DNA from: an uncultured Pseudomonas sp.
Lineage (GTDB): Bacteria; Pseudomonadota; Gammaproteobacteria; Pseudomonadales; Pseudomonadaceae
Reading direction: 5' to 3'
Assembly (NCBI RefSeq): GCF_943846705.1
Contig: NZ_OX044366.1
Coordinates: 3,968,001-4,032,000 of the forward strand
Length of the DNA: 64,000 nucleotides
Of the stretch, positions 1-9,463 are shown piece after piece. Made by a program: the position numbers and the translations under genes. The first letter of the stretch is position 1. Every line of letters begins with the position of its first letter. Under the pieces are notes generated by a model. The model made no database searches and was not told the DNA's origin. It saw only the letters and a list, made by a program, of their open reading frames with translations.

Positions 1-1
1 C

Positions 2-514
2 ATCTGGCTAACGGGGCGCAGCAAGGACCTGATTATCCGCGGCGGCCACAATATCGACCCGCAGATGATCGAGGAGGCGCTGCACAAACACCCCGCCGTT
101 GCGATGGCAGCGGCGGTTGGCAAGCCCGATGAGAAAGCCGGCGAGCTACCAGTGGTGTATGTCCAGCTCAAACCCGGTGCTCAGGCCAGCGAAGCCGAAT
201 TGCTGGCGCATGCTGCCGAGCACATTCCGGAACGCGCCGCTATCCCCAAGGACGCCTGGATCATCGAGACAATTCCGCTGACCGCCGTGGGCAAGACCTT
301 TAAACCGGCGCTGCGTTACGACGCCATTGCTCGCGTGCTCCAGGCGGCACTCACGGCGCTGGATCAACGCCTGCGCGTAGAAGTCCTCAGTGACGATAAA
401 CGCGGCCAGGTTGCGCACATCTATTTGCCTGCTGGCCAAAACGCCCTGGCAGACGCTGTGTCTCAGCGCTTGGGCGGCTTTGCCGTCGCCATAGAGCTGC
501 ATCCAGCCGAGTAA
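2..514 (+). CDS. Acyl-CoA synthetase (AMP-forming), C-terminal part
   Basis: The gene begins before the window; the frame is open from base 2 and ends at the TAA of 512-514. The visible part starts in the hinge motif GRSKDLIIRGG and covers the C-terminal lid domain of the adenylate-forming enzymes. The A10-type motif PLTAVGKTFK carries the lysine that in this family catalyses adenylation of the carboxylic acid. About 55 residues follow this motif, longer than in minimal acyl-CoA ligases. The family activates fatty or other carboxylic acids to CoA thioesters; the substrate cannot be read from this part. Confidence 0.85.
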   Translation: MWLTGRSKDLIIRGGHNIDPQMIEEALHKHPAVAMAAAVGKPDEKAGELPVVYVQLKPGAQASEAELLAHAAEHIPERAAIPKDAWIIETIPLTAVGKTFKPALRYDAIARVLQAALTALDQRLRVEVLSDDKRGQVAHIYLPAGQNALADAVSQRLGGFAVAIELHPAE

Positions 515-709
515 GCAATAGCCCGGCGCTGGGATCGCGCCGAAATTGTGACCAACCATTCAACTTTGATACCGCTGGTCGCCCGAGGGTAAGACAAGGA
601 TTGTCAGCCCACAGGCAGCGGCATAAGGTCGAACGCGGTAATCGTCCAAACAACAGGGAGCGTTAACGATGCCCCGTCCATCTGTCATGCCGTTACGCCC
701 ATCTCCCCG

Positions 710-1648
710 ATGAAAAGCGCCCCTTGGCAGGCCGACCTGCAACAGCTTCGTCATCTGCGACTGTTCAATAATGTTGCCGCCAGCAGCATTGATCATCTGC
801 TCAAAGATTTTCTGGCGTGCGACCTGGATGCTGGTGAAGTACTGCTCTCGCCCACCAATCGCAATCAATACCTCTATCTGCTGCTCAAGGGCCAACTCAA
901 AGTCCACCTCGGCTCACTCGACAGCCAGGCCGTCAGCACCTTGAACGTCGGCGACTGCGCCGGTGAAATCAGCTTTATCGACAATGCCCCGCCTTCTGCC
1001 TTTGTGGTGGCGAGTGAGCCCTGCTGCGTGCTGCGCTTGCACCGCGAATCACTGTTCAATTTGTTCCGCCAATCACCCGAGCTGATGCAGAACCTACTGG
1101 AGTTGCTCTGCGAACGCGTGCGCCTGGGCAATCGAATCATTCTCGACAGCGAGCAGACCGCCAATATCGATGCCCTGACTGGGGCTTATAACCGCCGCTG
1201 GCTAGAACATATCTTCGAGCGCGAAAGCACCCGCAGCGCCTTCAACGGCAACCCACTGTGCATGCTGATGCTCGATGTCGACCACTTCAAAAGCTACAAC
1301 GACCAGCACGGCCACCTCGCCGGCGACTATGCGCTGTGCCTGCTGGCCAACACCCTGCGCAACCAGCTGCGCCCCAAGGACAGCCTGATCCGCTACGGCG
1401 GTGAAGAGTTCATCATTTTGCTGCCGGAAATCAGCGCCGATGAGGCCCGCAGCATTGGCGATCGCCTGCGCACGGCCCTTAATCGGATCAGCTCGTTCCA
1501 CTCGCCAATTGGCGAACTGCCTGGGGTGACCGTGTCCATCGGCCTCGCGCAGATGCTGCCAAAAGACCACCTGCCCGGCCTGATAGCGCGCGCCGACAAC
1601 GCACTGTATCAAGCTAAACAACAGGGCCGCGACTGCCTCTGCGGCTAA
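710..1648 (+). CDS. Diguanylate cyclase with N-terminal cyclic-nucleotide-binding-like domain
   Basis: A 312-residue protein. Residues about 15-130 look like a cNMP-binding (CRP-like) beta-barrel, with the stretch LLLKGQLKVHLGS and the G-E-I-S segment of such barrels. A GGDEF domain starts near residue 150 (NIDALTGAYNRRW). The active-site motif is GGEEF at 230-234, expected to be active in making c-di-GMP from two GTP. An RPKD (RxxD) inhibitory I-site lies at 221-224, five residues upstream, so product inhibition is likely. No membrane segment is seen, so it is probably cytosolic. The ligand of the N-terminal domain is unknown. It stands alone between an acyl-CoA synthetase and rhlB. Confidence 0.9.
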   Translation: MKSAPWQADLQQLRHLRLFNNVAASSIDHLLKDFLACDLDAGEVLLSPTNRNQYLYLLLKGQLKVHLGSLDSQAVSTLNVGDCAGEISFIDNAPPSAFVVASEPCCVLRLHRESLFNLFRQSPELMQNLLELLCERVRLGNRIILDSEQTANIDALTGAYNRRWLEHIFERESTRSAFNGNPLCMLMLDVDHFKSYNDQHGHLAGDYALCLLANTLRNQLRPKDSLIRYGGEEFIILLPEISADEARSIGDRLRTALNRISSFHSPIGELPGVTVSIGLAQMLPKDHLPGLIARADNALYQAKQQGRDCLCG

Positions 1649-1868
1649 AACATATCGCTCTTTCATACCGGTTTAACGCGAGTTTCAGCCATGCAAGCCC
1701 CCTCCCAACTCACAGGCGCCAAGGCACAGTTCCTGCATTTGAGCGGCCTGCCGGCACACTGAAATAACCGACAAATCCCCGCCGCCAGGCGCGATCTGGC
1801 GCGGCACTTCGCCGCGCCGGCTTCTTGCATTACACTGGCGGCTGTTCACTCCTTAGCCAATTGATGAG

Positions 1869-3317
1869 ATGACCGTGCTCAAAGCACTTAAGAAAATATT
1901 CGGCAAAGCCGAGGGCGAGCAATCCAGCCCAACCACAACAACGCCTGCAACGCCCAGCGCACCGCGCGTCCAGCCTGACGCCAACGCTGAGAAAACCAGC
2001 CGCCGCGCCACGCAAAGCTCCCCTAAAACGGCTGAGAAATCGTTACCGGCCAAGGAAAAACCGGCGAAACCGCGCCGCGAACGTCCCGTAAAGCCCGTCG
2101 ACACCTGGAAACTGGAAGACTTCGCTGTAGCGCCGGCCGAGGGCAAAACCCGTTTTCACGATTTCAAGCTCTCCCCCGAGCTGATGCACGCCATCCACGA
2201 CCTCGGTTTCCCCTACTGCACGCCGATCCAGGCGCAGGTACTGGGCTACACCCTCAGCGGTCGCGACGCCATCGGCCGCGCCCAGACCGGCACCGGCAAA
2301 ACCGCCGCCTTTCTGATCTCGATCATCACTCAGTTGCTGCAAACCCCACCGCCGAAAGAGCGCTATATGGGCGAACCGCGTGCGCTGATCATCGCGCCAA
2401 CCCGTGAGCTGGTGGTGCAGATTGCCAAAGACGCTGCTGACCTGACCAAGTACACCGGCCTCAACGTGATGAGCTTTGTCGGCGGGATGGACTTCGACAA
2501 ACAGCTGAAGCTGCTCGAATCTCGTTTCTGCGACATTCTGGTGGCCACACCAGGTCGCCTGCTCGACTTCAACCAGCGCGGTGAAGTGCACCTGGATATG
2601 GTCGAAGTGATGGTGCTCGATGAAGCCGACCGCATGCTCGACATGGGCTTTATCCCCCAGGTACGCCAGATCATCCGCCAGACCCCGATGAAGGACGAAC
2701 GCCAGACGCTGCTGTTCTCCGCCACCTTCACCGAAGACGTGATGAACCTGGCCAAGCAATGGACCACCAACCCGGCAATCGTCGAGATCGAGCCGGAAAA
2801 CGTCGCCAGCGACACGGTCGAACAGCACGTCTATGCAGTAGCCGGCAGCGACAAGTACAAGCTGCTGTACAACCTGATCACCCAGAATGACTGGATTCGC
2901 GTGATGGTTTTCGCCAACCGCAAGGATGAAGTACGGCGCATCGAAGAACGCCTGACCCGCGACGGCATCAGCGCCGTACAAATGTCTGGCGACGTGCCGC
3001 AGCACAAGCGCATCCGCGCCCTGGAAGGCTTCCGTGAAGGCAAGATCCGCGTCATGGTCGCCACCGACGTGGCCGGCCGTGGCATCCATGTGGATGCCAT
3101 CAGCCACGTGATCAACTTCACCCTGCCAGAAACTCCGGACGACTACGTGCACCGTATCGGTCGTACCGGCCGTGCCGGCACCAGCGGCACTTCAATCAGC
3201 TTTGCCGGCGAAGACGACGCTTACGCCCTGCCAGGCATCGAAGCGCTGCTGGGCCGCAAGATCGCCTGTGAAATGCCGCCCGACGAGCTGCTCAAGCCGG
3301 TGCCACGCAAAAACTGA
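1869..3317 (+). CDS. rhlB: ATP-dependent RNA helicase RhlB (DEAD-box)
   Basis: A 482-residue DEAD-box helicase. A basic, low-complexity N-terminal extension of about 90 residues (Lys/Pro/Arg-rich) precedes the core. Motifs in order: Q motif around FPYCTPIQ, Walker [22 protein letters not shown] at 251-254, SAT in LFSATF, and [10 protein letters not shown] near the end. In gammaproteobacteria RhlB unwinds structured RNA, commonly with RNase E in the degradosome. The N-terminal opening [16 protein letters not shown] and the overall make-up match Pseudomonas RhlB as I know it. A strong terminator follows directly. Confidence 0.9.
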   Translation: MTVLKALKKIFGKAEGEQSSPTTTTPATPSAPRVQPDANAEKTSRRATQSSPKTAEKSLPAKEKPAKPRRERPVKPVDTWKLEDFAVAPAEGKTRFHDFKLSPELMHAIHDLGFPYCTPIQAQVLGYTLSGRDAIGRAQTGTGKTAAFLISIITQLLQTPPPKERYMGEPRALIIAPTRELVVQIAKDAADLTKYTGLNVMSFVGGMDFDKQLKLLESRFCDILVATPGRLLDFNQRGEVHLDMVEVMVLDEADRMLDMGFIPQVRQIIRQTPMKDERQTLLFSATFTEDVMNLAKQWTTNPAIVEIEPENVASDTVEQHVYAVAGSDKYKLLYNLITQNDWIRVMVFANRKDEVRRIEERLTRDGISAVQMSGDVPQHKRIRALEGFREGKIRVMVATDVAGRGIHVDAISHVINFTLPETPDDYVHRIGRTGRAGTSGTSISFAGEDDAYALPGIEALLGRKIACEMPPDELLKPVPRKN

Positions 3318-3328
3318 TCCGCGCGTAA

Positions 3329-3364
3329 CGAAAAAGGCGAAGCCCTGCGGCTTCGCCTTTTTTA
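3329..3364 (+). terminator. Rho-independent terminator of rhlB
   Basis: An 11-bp stem (AAAGGCGAAGC / GCTTCGCCTTT) with a 6-nt loop runs into a T tract, 15 bp after the rhlB stop. It is partly bidirectional because of the A tract upstream. Confidence 0.85.
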
Positions 3365-3575
3365 TGGCTGCCTGTTTGAAGTCGCTGTTATCGGCGGCCT
3401 GCGCACTTAAGCGACTGAGCTAGCACTGACTGGCTATTGTGCAGCGCACACAGCCCGCAGGAGACGCTTTAACGGCGATAAAATCCTCCAGTCGCGGCAT
3501 GCCCCTGATGCTGCGTGTTGGGCTTCGCTCAGCGCTAACCGATCCGAGGCGGCAACCTCTAACAGACACCTGTCG

Positions 3576-4649
3576 TCAGGGCGCAAATAACTCCAGCTGT
3601 TCGTGCTTGCCGCGCAGGTCATGCAAACGCACGCCTACGCCCAGCAGGCGCACCGCCTTGTTGCCACGGGCAAAAGCCGCACTCAGCAGCCGCTTGTAGC
3701 TGTCCAGGTCACGCCGCGCTCCAGCCTGTTCCAGAGTGGTCTGACTGAAATCGTGGAACTTGATTTTGACGAAGGGCTTGTCCGGCCGATAAGTCGGATC
3801 GAGCCGCGCCATGCGCGTTTCCAGCTGCTCCAGCAACGCGGGCAGCTGCTCCAGGCAAGCGGCCAGATCGGGCAGGTCCTTGTCGAAGGTATTTTCCACG
3901 CTGACCGACTGCCGCCGGCTGTCATTGCGTACCAGGCGCTCATCAATGCCATGGGCGAGCCCCGACAGGCGCTCGCCGAAACTGCCAAATTCCTTGACCA
4001 GCGCCAGCTTGTTCCACGCTCGCAGGTCGCTGCAGGTGCGAATGCCCAAACGTCCGAGCTTGTCGGCCGTGACCTTGCCCACGCCGTGCAGCTTATTTAC
4101 CGGTAAAGTGGCAACAAAGTCCCCCACCTGGTCTGGAGTGATGACAAACAGGCCGTTGGGCTTCTTCCAGTCACTGGCAATCTTGGCGAGGAACTTATTC
4201 GGCGCCACGCCTGCAGAAACAGTGATGTGCAACTCCTGCGACACCCGCCGACGAATGTCCTGGGCGATGCGTGTGGCGCTGCCGGCGAAATGCGGGCTGT
4301 CACTTACATCCAAGTAGGCCTCATCCAGCGACAACGGCTCAATCAGCTCGGTGTAATCACGGAAAATCGCTTGAATCTCCCGTGATACCGCCCTGTAAAC
4401 CTCCATGCGCGGTTTGACGATCAGCAGATCCGGACACAACTTCAGCGCCTGACCGGAGGCCATCGCAGAACGCACACCGTAACTGCGCGCCTCATAGTTG
4501 CAGGTCGCAATCACCCCACGCCGATCCGCCAAGCCGCCGACCGCCAAGGGCTTGCTCGCCAGGCTCGGGTCATCACGCATCTCGATGGCGGCATAGAAGC
4601 AATCGCAGTCAACGTGGATGATCTTGCGGCTGCTTATCGTCAAACTCAT
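3576..4649 (-). CDS. dinB: DNA polymerase IV (Y-family translesion polymerase)
   Basis: A 357-residue Y-family polymerase. HVDCDCFYAAIE near the N-terminus holds the first catalytic aspartates and SLDEAYLD the second acidic pair. A helix-hairpin-helix region (LPVNKLHGVGKVTADKLG) and the little-finger domain follow. The first in-frame codon of the longer frame is TTG at 4652; ATG at 4649 is preferred. Only 11 bp separate it from the zinc-ribbon gene upstream, so the two are probably co-transcribed. DinB copies damaged templates with low fidelity and is usually in the SOS regulon. I did not find a convincing LexA box in the immediate leader. Confidence 0.92.
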   Translation of the reverse strand: MSLTISSRKIIHVDCDCFYAAIEMRDDPSLASKPLAVGGLADRRGVIATCNYEARSYGVRSAMASGQALKLCPDLLIVKPRMEVYRAVSREIQAIFRDYTELIEPLSLDEAYLDVSDSPHFAGSATRIAQDIRRRVSQELHITVSAGVAPNKFLAKIASDWKKPNGLFVITPDQVGDFVATLPVNKLHGVGKVTADKLGRLGIRTCSDLRAWNKLALVKEFGSFGERLSGLAHGIDERLVRNDSRRQSVSVENTFDKDLPDLAACLEQLPALLEQLETRMARLDPTYRPDKPFVKIKFHDFSQTTLEQAGARRDLDSYKRLLSAAFARGNKAVRLLGVGVRLHDLRGKHEQLELFAP

Positions 4650-4660
4650 CAACCCTGCCG

Positions 4661-4876
4661 CTATTGCGCGGCTGAACTCACCGGCGCGGCCGGTTTGGCT
4701 TCACTCTCCGCCTCATCTGGCTTGCTGATATAGGACTGAATAATCAGGATCACAATCAACATAAAAGCCGCCAACGGCAACAGCTTGGTCTTCGCCGCCA
4801 ACGCCGCACCACAACCAGGGCAGGTTTTAGCGTCGGCTGAAACCTGGGCACCGCAAGACTCGCATTCACCACTCAT
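4661..4876 (-). CDS. Small zinc-ribbon membrane protein
   Basis: A 71-residue protein. The N-terminal half has two CxxC pairs (CESCG and CPGCG) forming a zinc ribbon of the double-zinc-ribbon type. It is followed by one hydrophobic segment (LLPLAAFMLIVILIIQSY) and an Ala/Glu/Pro-rich tail. The start at 4876 is chosen because GGGAG lies 8 bases upstream; a longer frame would begin at 4894. It lies just upstream of dinB in the same direction. The topology suggests a cytosolic zinc ribbon on a membrane anchor. The function is unknown. Confidence 0.7.
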   Translation of the reverse strand: MSGECESCGAQVSADAKTCPGCGAALAAKTKLLPLAAFMLIVILIIQSYISKPDEAESEAKPAAPVSSAAQ

Positions 4877-5045
4877 AACACTGCTCCCATTCAATGGGCA
4901 CGGACTCTAGCCCAACAGTCCGGTTACAGGCTACGGCGAAAACACCGGCGTACCTCCAGCCCGCCCTCTCATAGGACGCAGATGCATAAAGCCGAGCCAA
5001 TATGGCTAAACATCTGAATAAAAACGACTTAAATCCACATTCAGG

Positions 5046-5073
5046 TTGACATGATCCATTCAGGCGCTACAAT
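5046..5073 (+). promoter_or_regulatory. Sigma-70 promoter of first tRNA-fMet
   Basis: TTGACA (-35) and TACAAT (-10) are spaced by 16 bp and end 6 bp before the mature tRNA start. Confidence 0.8.
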
Positions 5074-5079
5074 TGGCCC

Positions 5080-5156
<77 letters not shown>

Positions 5157-5162
5157 AATATT

Positions 5163-5194
5163 AAAAAGACCACTCAATGAGTGGTCTTTTTTTT
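5163..5194 (+). terminator. Terminator after tRNA-fMet copy 1
   Basis: Stem AAAGACCACTCA / TGAGTGGTCTTT with a short loop, followed by a run of eight T. Confidence 0.85.
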
Positions 5195-5398
5195 GGCTGC
5201 GTTTTAATCAAGCGCCAGCCACATTGCTCGCGACCTCTGCGCAGCTCGCCGGGTCGACCTCGACAGAGTGCCCGCGCATTGACCTCAGCCCTCGCCTGAC
5301 AAGCGCTGAACATGCCCGCAACGGCCAACTCAGGCATCGCTCCCTCCCGCATTTCCACCACCCGCGATTTAAGTTATTGATTAAAAACCACTAATCGA

Positions 5399-5426
5399 TT
5401 GACAAGAGTTCGTTTCTATATAGAAT
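5399..5426 (+). promoter_or_regulatory. Sigma-70 promoter of second tRNA-fMet
   Basis: TTGACA and TAGAAT are spaced by 16 bp and lie just upstream of the second tRNA. Confidence 0.8.
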
Positions 5427-5432
5427 GGCCGG

Positions 5433-5509
<77 letters not shown>

Positions 5510-5518
5510 GATACTCAA

Positions 5519-5548
5519 AGAAGGCCACTCAAACGAGTGGCCTTTTTT
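5519..5548 (+). terminator. Terminator after tRNA-fMet copy 2
   Basis: Stem AAGGCCACTC / GAGTGGCCTT followed by T's. Confidence 0.85.
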
Positions 5549-5597
5549 GTTTCTCGCCTATAGCAAGCCTAAGCATTTGATTAAAAACACAATTCTG

Positions 5598-5625
5598 TTG
5601 ACAGCTTACGATATCTATATAGAAT
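5598..5625 (+). promoter_or_regulatory. Sigma-70 promoter of third tRNA-fMet
   Basis: TTGACA and TAGAAT are spaced by 16 bp, with the same layout as for copy 2. Confidence 0.8.
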
Positions 5626-5631
5626 GGCCGG

Positions 5632-5708
<77 letters not shown>

Positions 5709-5715
5709 GATACTC

Positions 5716-5745
5716 AAAAAGGCCACTCAATCGAGTGGCTTTTTT
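5716..5745 (+). terminator. Terminator after tRNA-fMet copy 3
   Basis: Stem AAGGCCACTC / GAGTGGCTTT and a T tract. Confidence 0.85.
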
Positions 5746-5838
5746 GTTTGTGCGCGATTTAAGTGATTTCAGCAAAGCTTAAGCATTGCCCGCCTAGAAT
5801 GAAGGCAGCCATCACTCCTCCTCAGAGCCCACACCACC

Positions 5839-6390
5839 ATGCCCTGGAAAAACACCGAAGCCCGCTACGGCAGCCTGTCTATCGCCTTGCATTGGCTGAT
5901 GCTGGTGCTGATTGCCGGCGTGTATGCCTGCATTGAACTCAAAGGCAACTTCCCCAAGGGCAGCGATACCCGCGAACTGCTCAAGCAGTGGCACTTTATG
6001 CTCGGCCTCAGCGTATTCGCCCTGGTCTGGCTGCGCCTGCTGGCACGTGTAATCGCACCGACACCCGCCATCACACCCACCCTGCCCGCCTGGCAAGCCA
6101 TCCCGGCCAAGCTGATGCACCTGGCGCTCTACGCCCTGATGATCGGCGCACCACTGGCCGGCTGGTTGATTCTCAGCGCCGCCGACAAGCCTATTCCCTT
6201 CTTCGGCCTTGAACTGCCTGCACTGCTATCTCCGAACAAGGAGCTGGCCAAAGAGATCAAAGAGTGGCACGAACTTGCCGGCAGCGCTGGCTACTGGTTA
6301 ATCGGCTTGCATGCCGCTGCCGGCTTGCTTCATCACTTTGTGCTCCGCGATAACACCCTGACGCGCATTCTGCCGAGCAAGCACGCCTGA
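5839..6390 (+). CDS. Cytochrome b561 family protein
   Basis: A 183-residue integral membrane protein with four hydrophobic helices. Histidines in helices at LHWLML, QWHFML, EWHEL and GLHAAAGLLHH fit the di-heme ligands of bacterial cytochrome b561. The opening Y-x-x-x-S-I-x-L-H-W is typical. The family moves electrons between the quinone pool and periplasmic or cytoplasmic acceptors; bacterial CybB can oxidise superoxide. The partner cannot be told here. It sits between the tRNA cluster and rimO as a single gene. Confidence 0.85.
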   Translation: MPWKNTEARYGSLSIALHWLMLVLIAGVYACIELKGNFPKGSDTRELLKQWHFMLGLSVFALVWLRLLARVIAPTPAITPTLPAWQAIPAKLMHLALYALMIGAPLAGWLILSAADKPIPFFGLELPALLSPNKELAKEIKEWHELAGSAGYWLIGLHAAAGLLHHFVLRDNTLTRILPSKHA

Positions 6391-6528
6391 ACTAACGAGC
6401 ACCGTATCCCTATTCAGGCGACGCTCAGCGCTGGTCAATTGCCAGCGTCGCCGCTAGAATTGCGCACTTTTTGATCAGAGGCACACTCAGTGCCCAGCAT
6501 CCGTCCGTACACGCCTGAGGTTACCGCC

Positions 6529-7851
6529 ATGTCCACCCCCGCCACGCCCAAAGTCGGCTTCGTTTCACTCGGCTGCCCCAAAGCCCTGGTGGACTCCGAG
6601 CGCATCCTGACCCAGCTGCGCATGGAAGGTTATGAAGTAGTGTCGACCTATCAGGACGCCGACGTGGTGGTGGTCAACACCTGCGGCTTTATCGACAGCG
6701 CCAAGGCCGAATCCCTGGACGTGATCGGCGAAGCCATTAAAGAAAACGGCAAAGTCATCGTCACCGGCTGCATGGGCGTGGAAGAAGGCGCGATTCGCGA
6801 CGTACACCCCAGCGTGCTCTCGGTCACCGGCCCGCAACAATATGAGCAAGTGCTCAACGCCGTGCACGAAGTAGTCCCGCCCTCGACCTCACACAACCCA
6901 CTGATCGACCTGGTGCCGCCACAGGGCATCAAACTGACCCCGCGCCACTATGCCTACCTGAAGATTTCCGAAGGCTGTAACCACAGCTGCAGCTTCTGCA
7001 TCATCCCCTCCATGCGCGGCAAGCTGGTCAGCCGCCCGGTGGGTGAAGTGCTCAGCGAAGCCGAGCGCCTGGTTAAATCCGGCGTCAAAGAGCTGCTGGT
7101 AATTTCCCAAGACACCAGCGCCTACGGCGTCGACATGAAGTACAAGACTGACTTCTGGAACGGCCAGCCGGTGAAAACCCGCATGACCGAACTGTGCGAA
7201 GCCTTGTCGAGCATGGGCGTGTGGGTGCGCCTGCACTACGTCTACCCCTACCCGCACGTCGACGAACTGATCCCGCTGATGGCCGCCGGCAAAATCCTGC
7301 CGTACCTGGATATCCCCTTCCAGCACGCCAGCCCGAAAGTGCTGAAAGCCATGAAGCGCCCAGCCTTCGAAGACAAGACCCTGGCGCGAATCAAAAACTG
7401 GCGCGAAATCTGCCCGGAACTGACCATCCGCTCGACCTTTATCGTCGGCTTCCCCGGTGAAACCGAAGAAGACTTCCAATACCTACTCAACTGGCTGACC
7501 GAAGCGCAACTCGACCGCGTTGGCTGCTTCCAATACTCGCCAGTAGAGGGTGCGCCCGCCAACCTGCTCGACAACCACGTACCGGATGACGTTAAGCAGG
7601 ACCGCTGGGACCGCTTTATGGCCCACCAACAAGCCATCAGCACCGCCCGCCTGCAACTCAAGGTCGGCAAAGAAATGGACGTCCTAATCGACGAGGTCGA
7701 CGACCAAGGCGCCGTCGCCCGCTGCTACGCCGATGCCCCAGAGATCGACGGCAGCGTATTTATCGCCAGCACCGCTGTTAAGCCGGGCGACAAAGTCCGC
7801 GTGCGCATCGTAGATGCCGATGAATACGACATGTGGGCTGAGCTGATCTAA
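6529..7851 (+). CDS. rimO: Ribosomal protein S12 methylthiotransferase RimO
   Basis: A 440-residue radical-SAM enzyme that puts a methylthio group on a conserved aspartate of ribosomal protein S12. The N-terminal UPF0004 domain has the cysteines in [13 protein letters not shown] and TGCMG for the auxiliary cluster. The radical-SAM CxxxCxxC motif is Cys150-154-157. A C-terminal TRAM domain ends the protein. A GTG at 6490 would add 13 residues; ATG at 6529 with GAGG 8-9 bases upstream fits the family length better. A terminator shared with the convergent integrase gene follows. Confidence 0.93.
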   Translation: MSTPATPKVGFVSLGCPKALVDSERILTQLRMEGYEVVSTYQDADVVVVNTCGFIDSAKAESLDVIGEAIKENGKVIVTGCMGVEEGAIRDVHPSVLSVTGPQQYEQVLNAVHEVVPPSTSHNPLIDLVPPQGIKLTPRHYAYLKISEGCNHSCSFCIIPSMRGKLVSRPVGEVLSEAERLVKSGVKELLVISQDTSAYGVDMKYKTDFWNGQPVKTRMTELCEALSSMGVWVRLHYVYPYPHVDELIPLMAAGKILPYLDIPFQHASPKVLKAMKRPAFEDKTLARIKNWREICPELTIRSTFIVGFPGETEEDFQYLLNWLTEAQLDRVGCFQYSPVEGAPANLLDNHVPDDVKQDRWDRFMAHQQAISTARLQLKVGKEMDVLIDEVDDQGAVARCYADAPEIDGSVFIASTAVKPGDKVRVRIVDADEYDMWAELI

Positions 7852-7868
7852 CGCCTCGCCTACAGCCT

Positions 7869-7897
7869 AAAAAGCCCCGCACATGCGGGGCTTTTTT
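7869..7897. terminator. Bidirectional terminator between rimO and intI
   Basis: Stem AAAAGCCCCGC / GCGGGGCTTTT with a 4-nt loop and A/T tracts on both sides. It lies between two convergent genes and overlaps the last bases of intI. Confidence 0.85.
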
Positions 7898-8864
7898 ATG
7901 CGCGATCCAACGGGCTCAGCACACCCAGCCCTCCGCGATTGAGTACATGGGTATAAATCATCGTGGTTTTAACATCCGCATGCCCCAGTAACTCCTGCAC
8001 GGTGCGAATGTCCTGACCACTCTCCAGCAAGTGGGTCGCAAAGGAGTGACGTAAGGTATGCGGCGTCGCTGGTTTGATTATCGCCGCACGACGCACTGCT
8101 TCACGCACCGCGCGCTGGATGGTTTTCTCATGCAAATGATGACGAAACGTGCCAGCACCACGCGGGTCTTGCGAGCGATTACCTGACGGAAAGACAAACT
8201 GCCAGCCCCACTCCGCAGCCGCATTGGGGTACTTACGAGCCAACGCAAACGGCAGGTTAACCCGACCAAACCCCTCGGCAAGGTCTTGCTGATGCAACGC
8301 CTTAACCGTCTCTAAATGTTCATGCAGGCTAACCACCACTGAACGCGGCAACATGGTCACGCGATCCTTCTGGCCCTTACCGTCACGCACTAAAATCTCG
8401 CCACGGGAAAACTCTACATCCTTGACCCGCAAACGCAGCGCCTCCATCAACCTGAGGCCAGAGCCATATAACAAACTGGCAACCAACCCGTGCACACCCG
8501 AGATTTCGGCCAACACCCTAGTCACCTCCTCACGTGTTAAGACCGTAGGTAAATGCGCCGGCTTTTTCGCCCGCACAACCCCCTCCAGCCAAGGCAACTC
8601 AAGTTTCAACACCTCCTTGTACAGAAACAACAGCGCCGCCAACGCCTGATTCTGCGTGGCCGCCGCTACATTACGGGTAACGGCCAAATGAGTCAGAAAC
8701 GCCTCAACCTCCAGCGCCCCCATCTCTACAGGATGACGATACTGGTGAAACCGTATATAACGTTTTACCCACTCGACGTAGATCTTTTCGGTACGAATGG
8801 AATAGCCCCTGATCCGGATTTGCTGGCGGACTTGATCGAGCAACCGAGGCTTGTCGTCTTCCAT
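7896..8864 (-). CDS. intI: Integron integrase IntI (tyrosine recombinase)
   Basis: A 322-residue tyrosine recombinase. By eye the catalytic set is Arg138 ([10 protein letters not shown]), His269 and Arg272 (PHTLRH), His295 (LGHAD) and Tyr304 (MIYTH). Residues about 197-217 ([15 protein letters not shown] and onward) are the extra patch found only in integron integrases, which separates it from XerC/D. The start at 8864 is chosen because GGGAG lies 9-10 bases upstream and the length matches IntI; the frame stays open to 8939. It faces away from the cassettes, the usual integron layout. IntI recombines folded single-stranded attC with attI. All catalytic residues are present, so it is probably active. 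No LexA-type box was seen upstream. Confidence 0.95.
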   Translation of the reverse strand: MEDDKPRLLDQVRQQIRIRGYSIRTEKIYVEWVKRYIRFHQYRHPVEMGALEVEAFLTHLAVTRNVAAATQNQALAALLFLYKEVLKLELPWLEGVVRAKKPAHLPTVLTREEVTRVLAEISGVHGLVASLLYGSGLRLMEALRLRVKDVEFSRGEILVRDGKGQKDRVTMLPRSVVVSLHEHLETVKALHQQDLAEGFGRVNLPFALARKYPNAAAEWGWQFVFPSGNRSQDPRGAGTFRHHLHEKTIQRAVREAVRRAAIIKPATPHTLRHSFATHLLESGQDIRTVQELLGHADVKTTMIYTHVLNRGGLGVLSPLDRA

Positions 8865-9002
8865 GTCGCTTTTCTCCCTGAATGATGTCGCGTTTGCCAC
8901 GACCACCTTCAAGCTAGACGTAGTCTCACGAGACGACAAGGAACGTTATCCGACATGCTTTTACGACATCAAACGCGACATTCAATGTCGCCTAATAATA
9001 GT
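8865..9002 (+). other. attI recombination region and intI leader
   Basis: The insertion point G|TTATGC is at 9001/9002. It is fixed by the rule that the first cassette's inverse core at 9383 (GCATAAC) must be the reverse complement of its leading core (GTTATGC at 9001). Upstream, CGACAT occurs three times as direct repeats (8951, 8964, 8976) and once inverted (ATGTCG, 8985). The last two form an 8-bp-arm palindrome at 8975-8991. A further inverted 12-bp copy lies at 8885-8896. Spaced repeats of this kind are the layout of IntI-binding sites in attI. The intI promoter must lie here too; no strong -35/-10 pair stands out. Confidence 0.75.
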
Positions 9003-9020
9003 TATGCCTAGAGCAACCCG

Positions 9021-9380
9021 ATGACCGAGCCGACCGCTACAATTGGAATGACGCTTATAAACTATGAAATATTATTATGGGCATTTGCGTTTGCCTTACT
9101 TACGGCCTCAGCAACTATTCTAGCTCGTAAGCGATCTTCATTTTTCGCTTGGCTTTCTGTTGCATGCTTCTTTACCTGCACATGTTTGCGTCTTGTTCAA
9201 TTTCTTATACCAGCCAACATATCAGCGCAATGCATCACAGAAAATTGCTTTACTCCAGAACCATACAACACAATACTTTATATGTCTTACACCCTGCTTT
9301 CGCTAATATTTTTAATAGGTAGCGCATCAGCATTTATTTGCGGCCTAAAAACCAATACACCAAACCAAAATATTGTGTAA
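9021..9380 (+). CDS. Cassette 1: small membrane protein, unknown
   Basis: A 119-residue protein filling the first cassette (9002-9452). Three hydrophobic segments are seen at about 14-34, 40-62 and 83-108. A loop with two cysteines (CITENCF) lies between segments 2 and 3. The start may be ATG 9021 or ATG 9048; neither has a clear Shine-Dalgarno sequence. Being first after attI, it is the cassette most likely to be transcribed from an integron promoter. It is AT-richer than the backbone. I do not recognise the family. Confidence 0.6.
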   Translation: MTEPTATIGMTLINYEILLWAFAFALLTASATILARKRSSFFAWLSVACFFTCTCLRLVQFLIPANISAQCITENCFTPEPYNTILYMSYTLLSLIFLIGSASAFICGLKTNTPNQNIV

Positions 9381-9382
9381 CA

Positions 9383-9458
9383 GCATAACAAGTGGTTCAA
9401 ATCGCTCGCTTCGCTCACTGGGACGGGCTAAAGCCCGCCCCTTAACCAAACGTTAGGT
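9383..9458 (+). repeat. attC1 (76 bp)
   Basis: Runs from inverse core GCATAAC to core GTTAGGT. The inner arms are TGGTT / AACCA, and GGGC-TAAA-GCCC forms the hairpin centre. It is a Pseudomonas-type attC. Confidence 0.9.
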
Positions 9459-9463
9459 TCTCA

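Noticed and set aside
5161..5361. Minus-strand frame of 66 codons between tRNA copies 1 and 2
   Set aside because: It overlaps the tRNA terminator, has no ribosome-binding site and no protein pattern.
8865..9002. LexA (SOS) box controlling intI
   Set aside because: No CTG-N10-CAG-type site was found upstream of this integrase gene.
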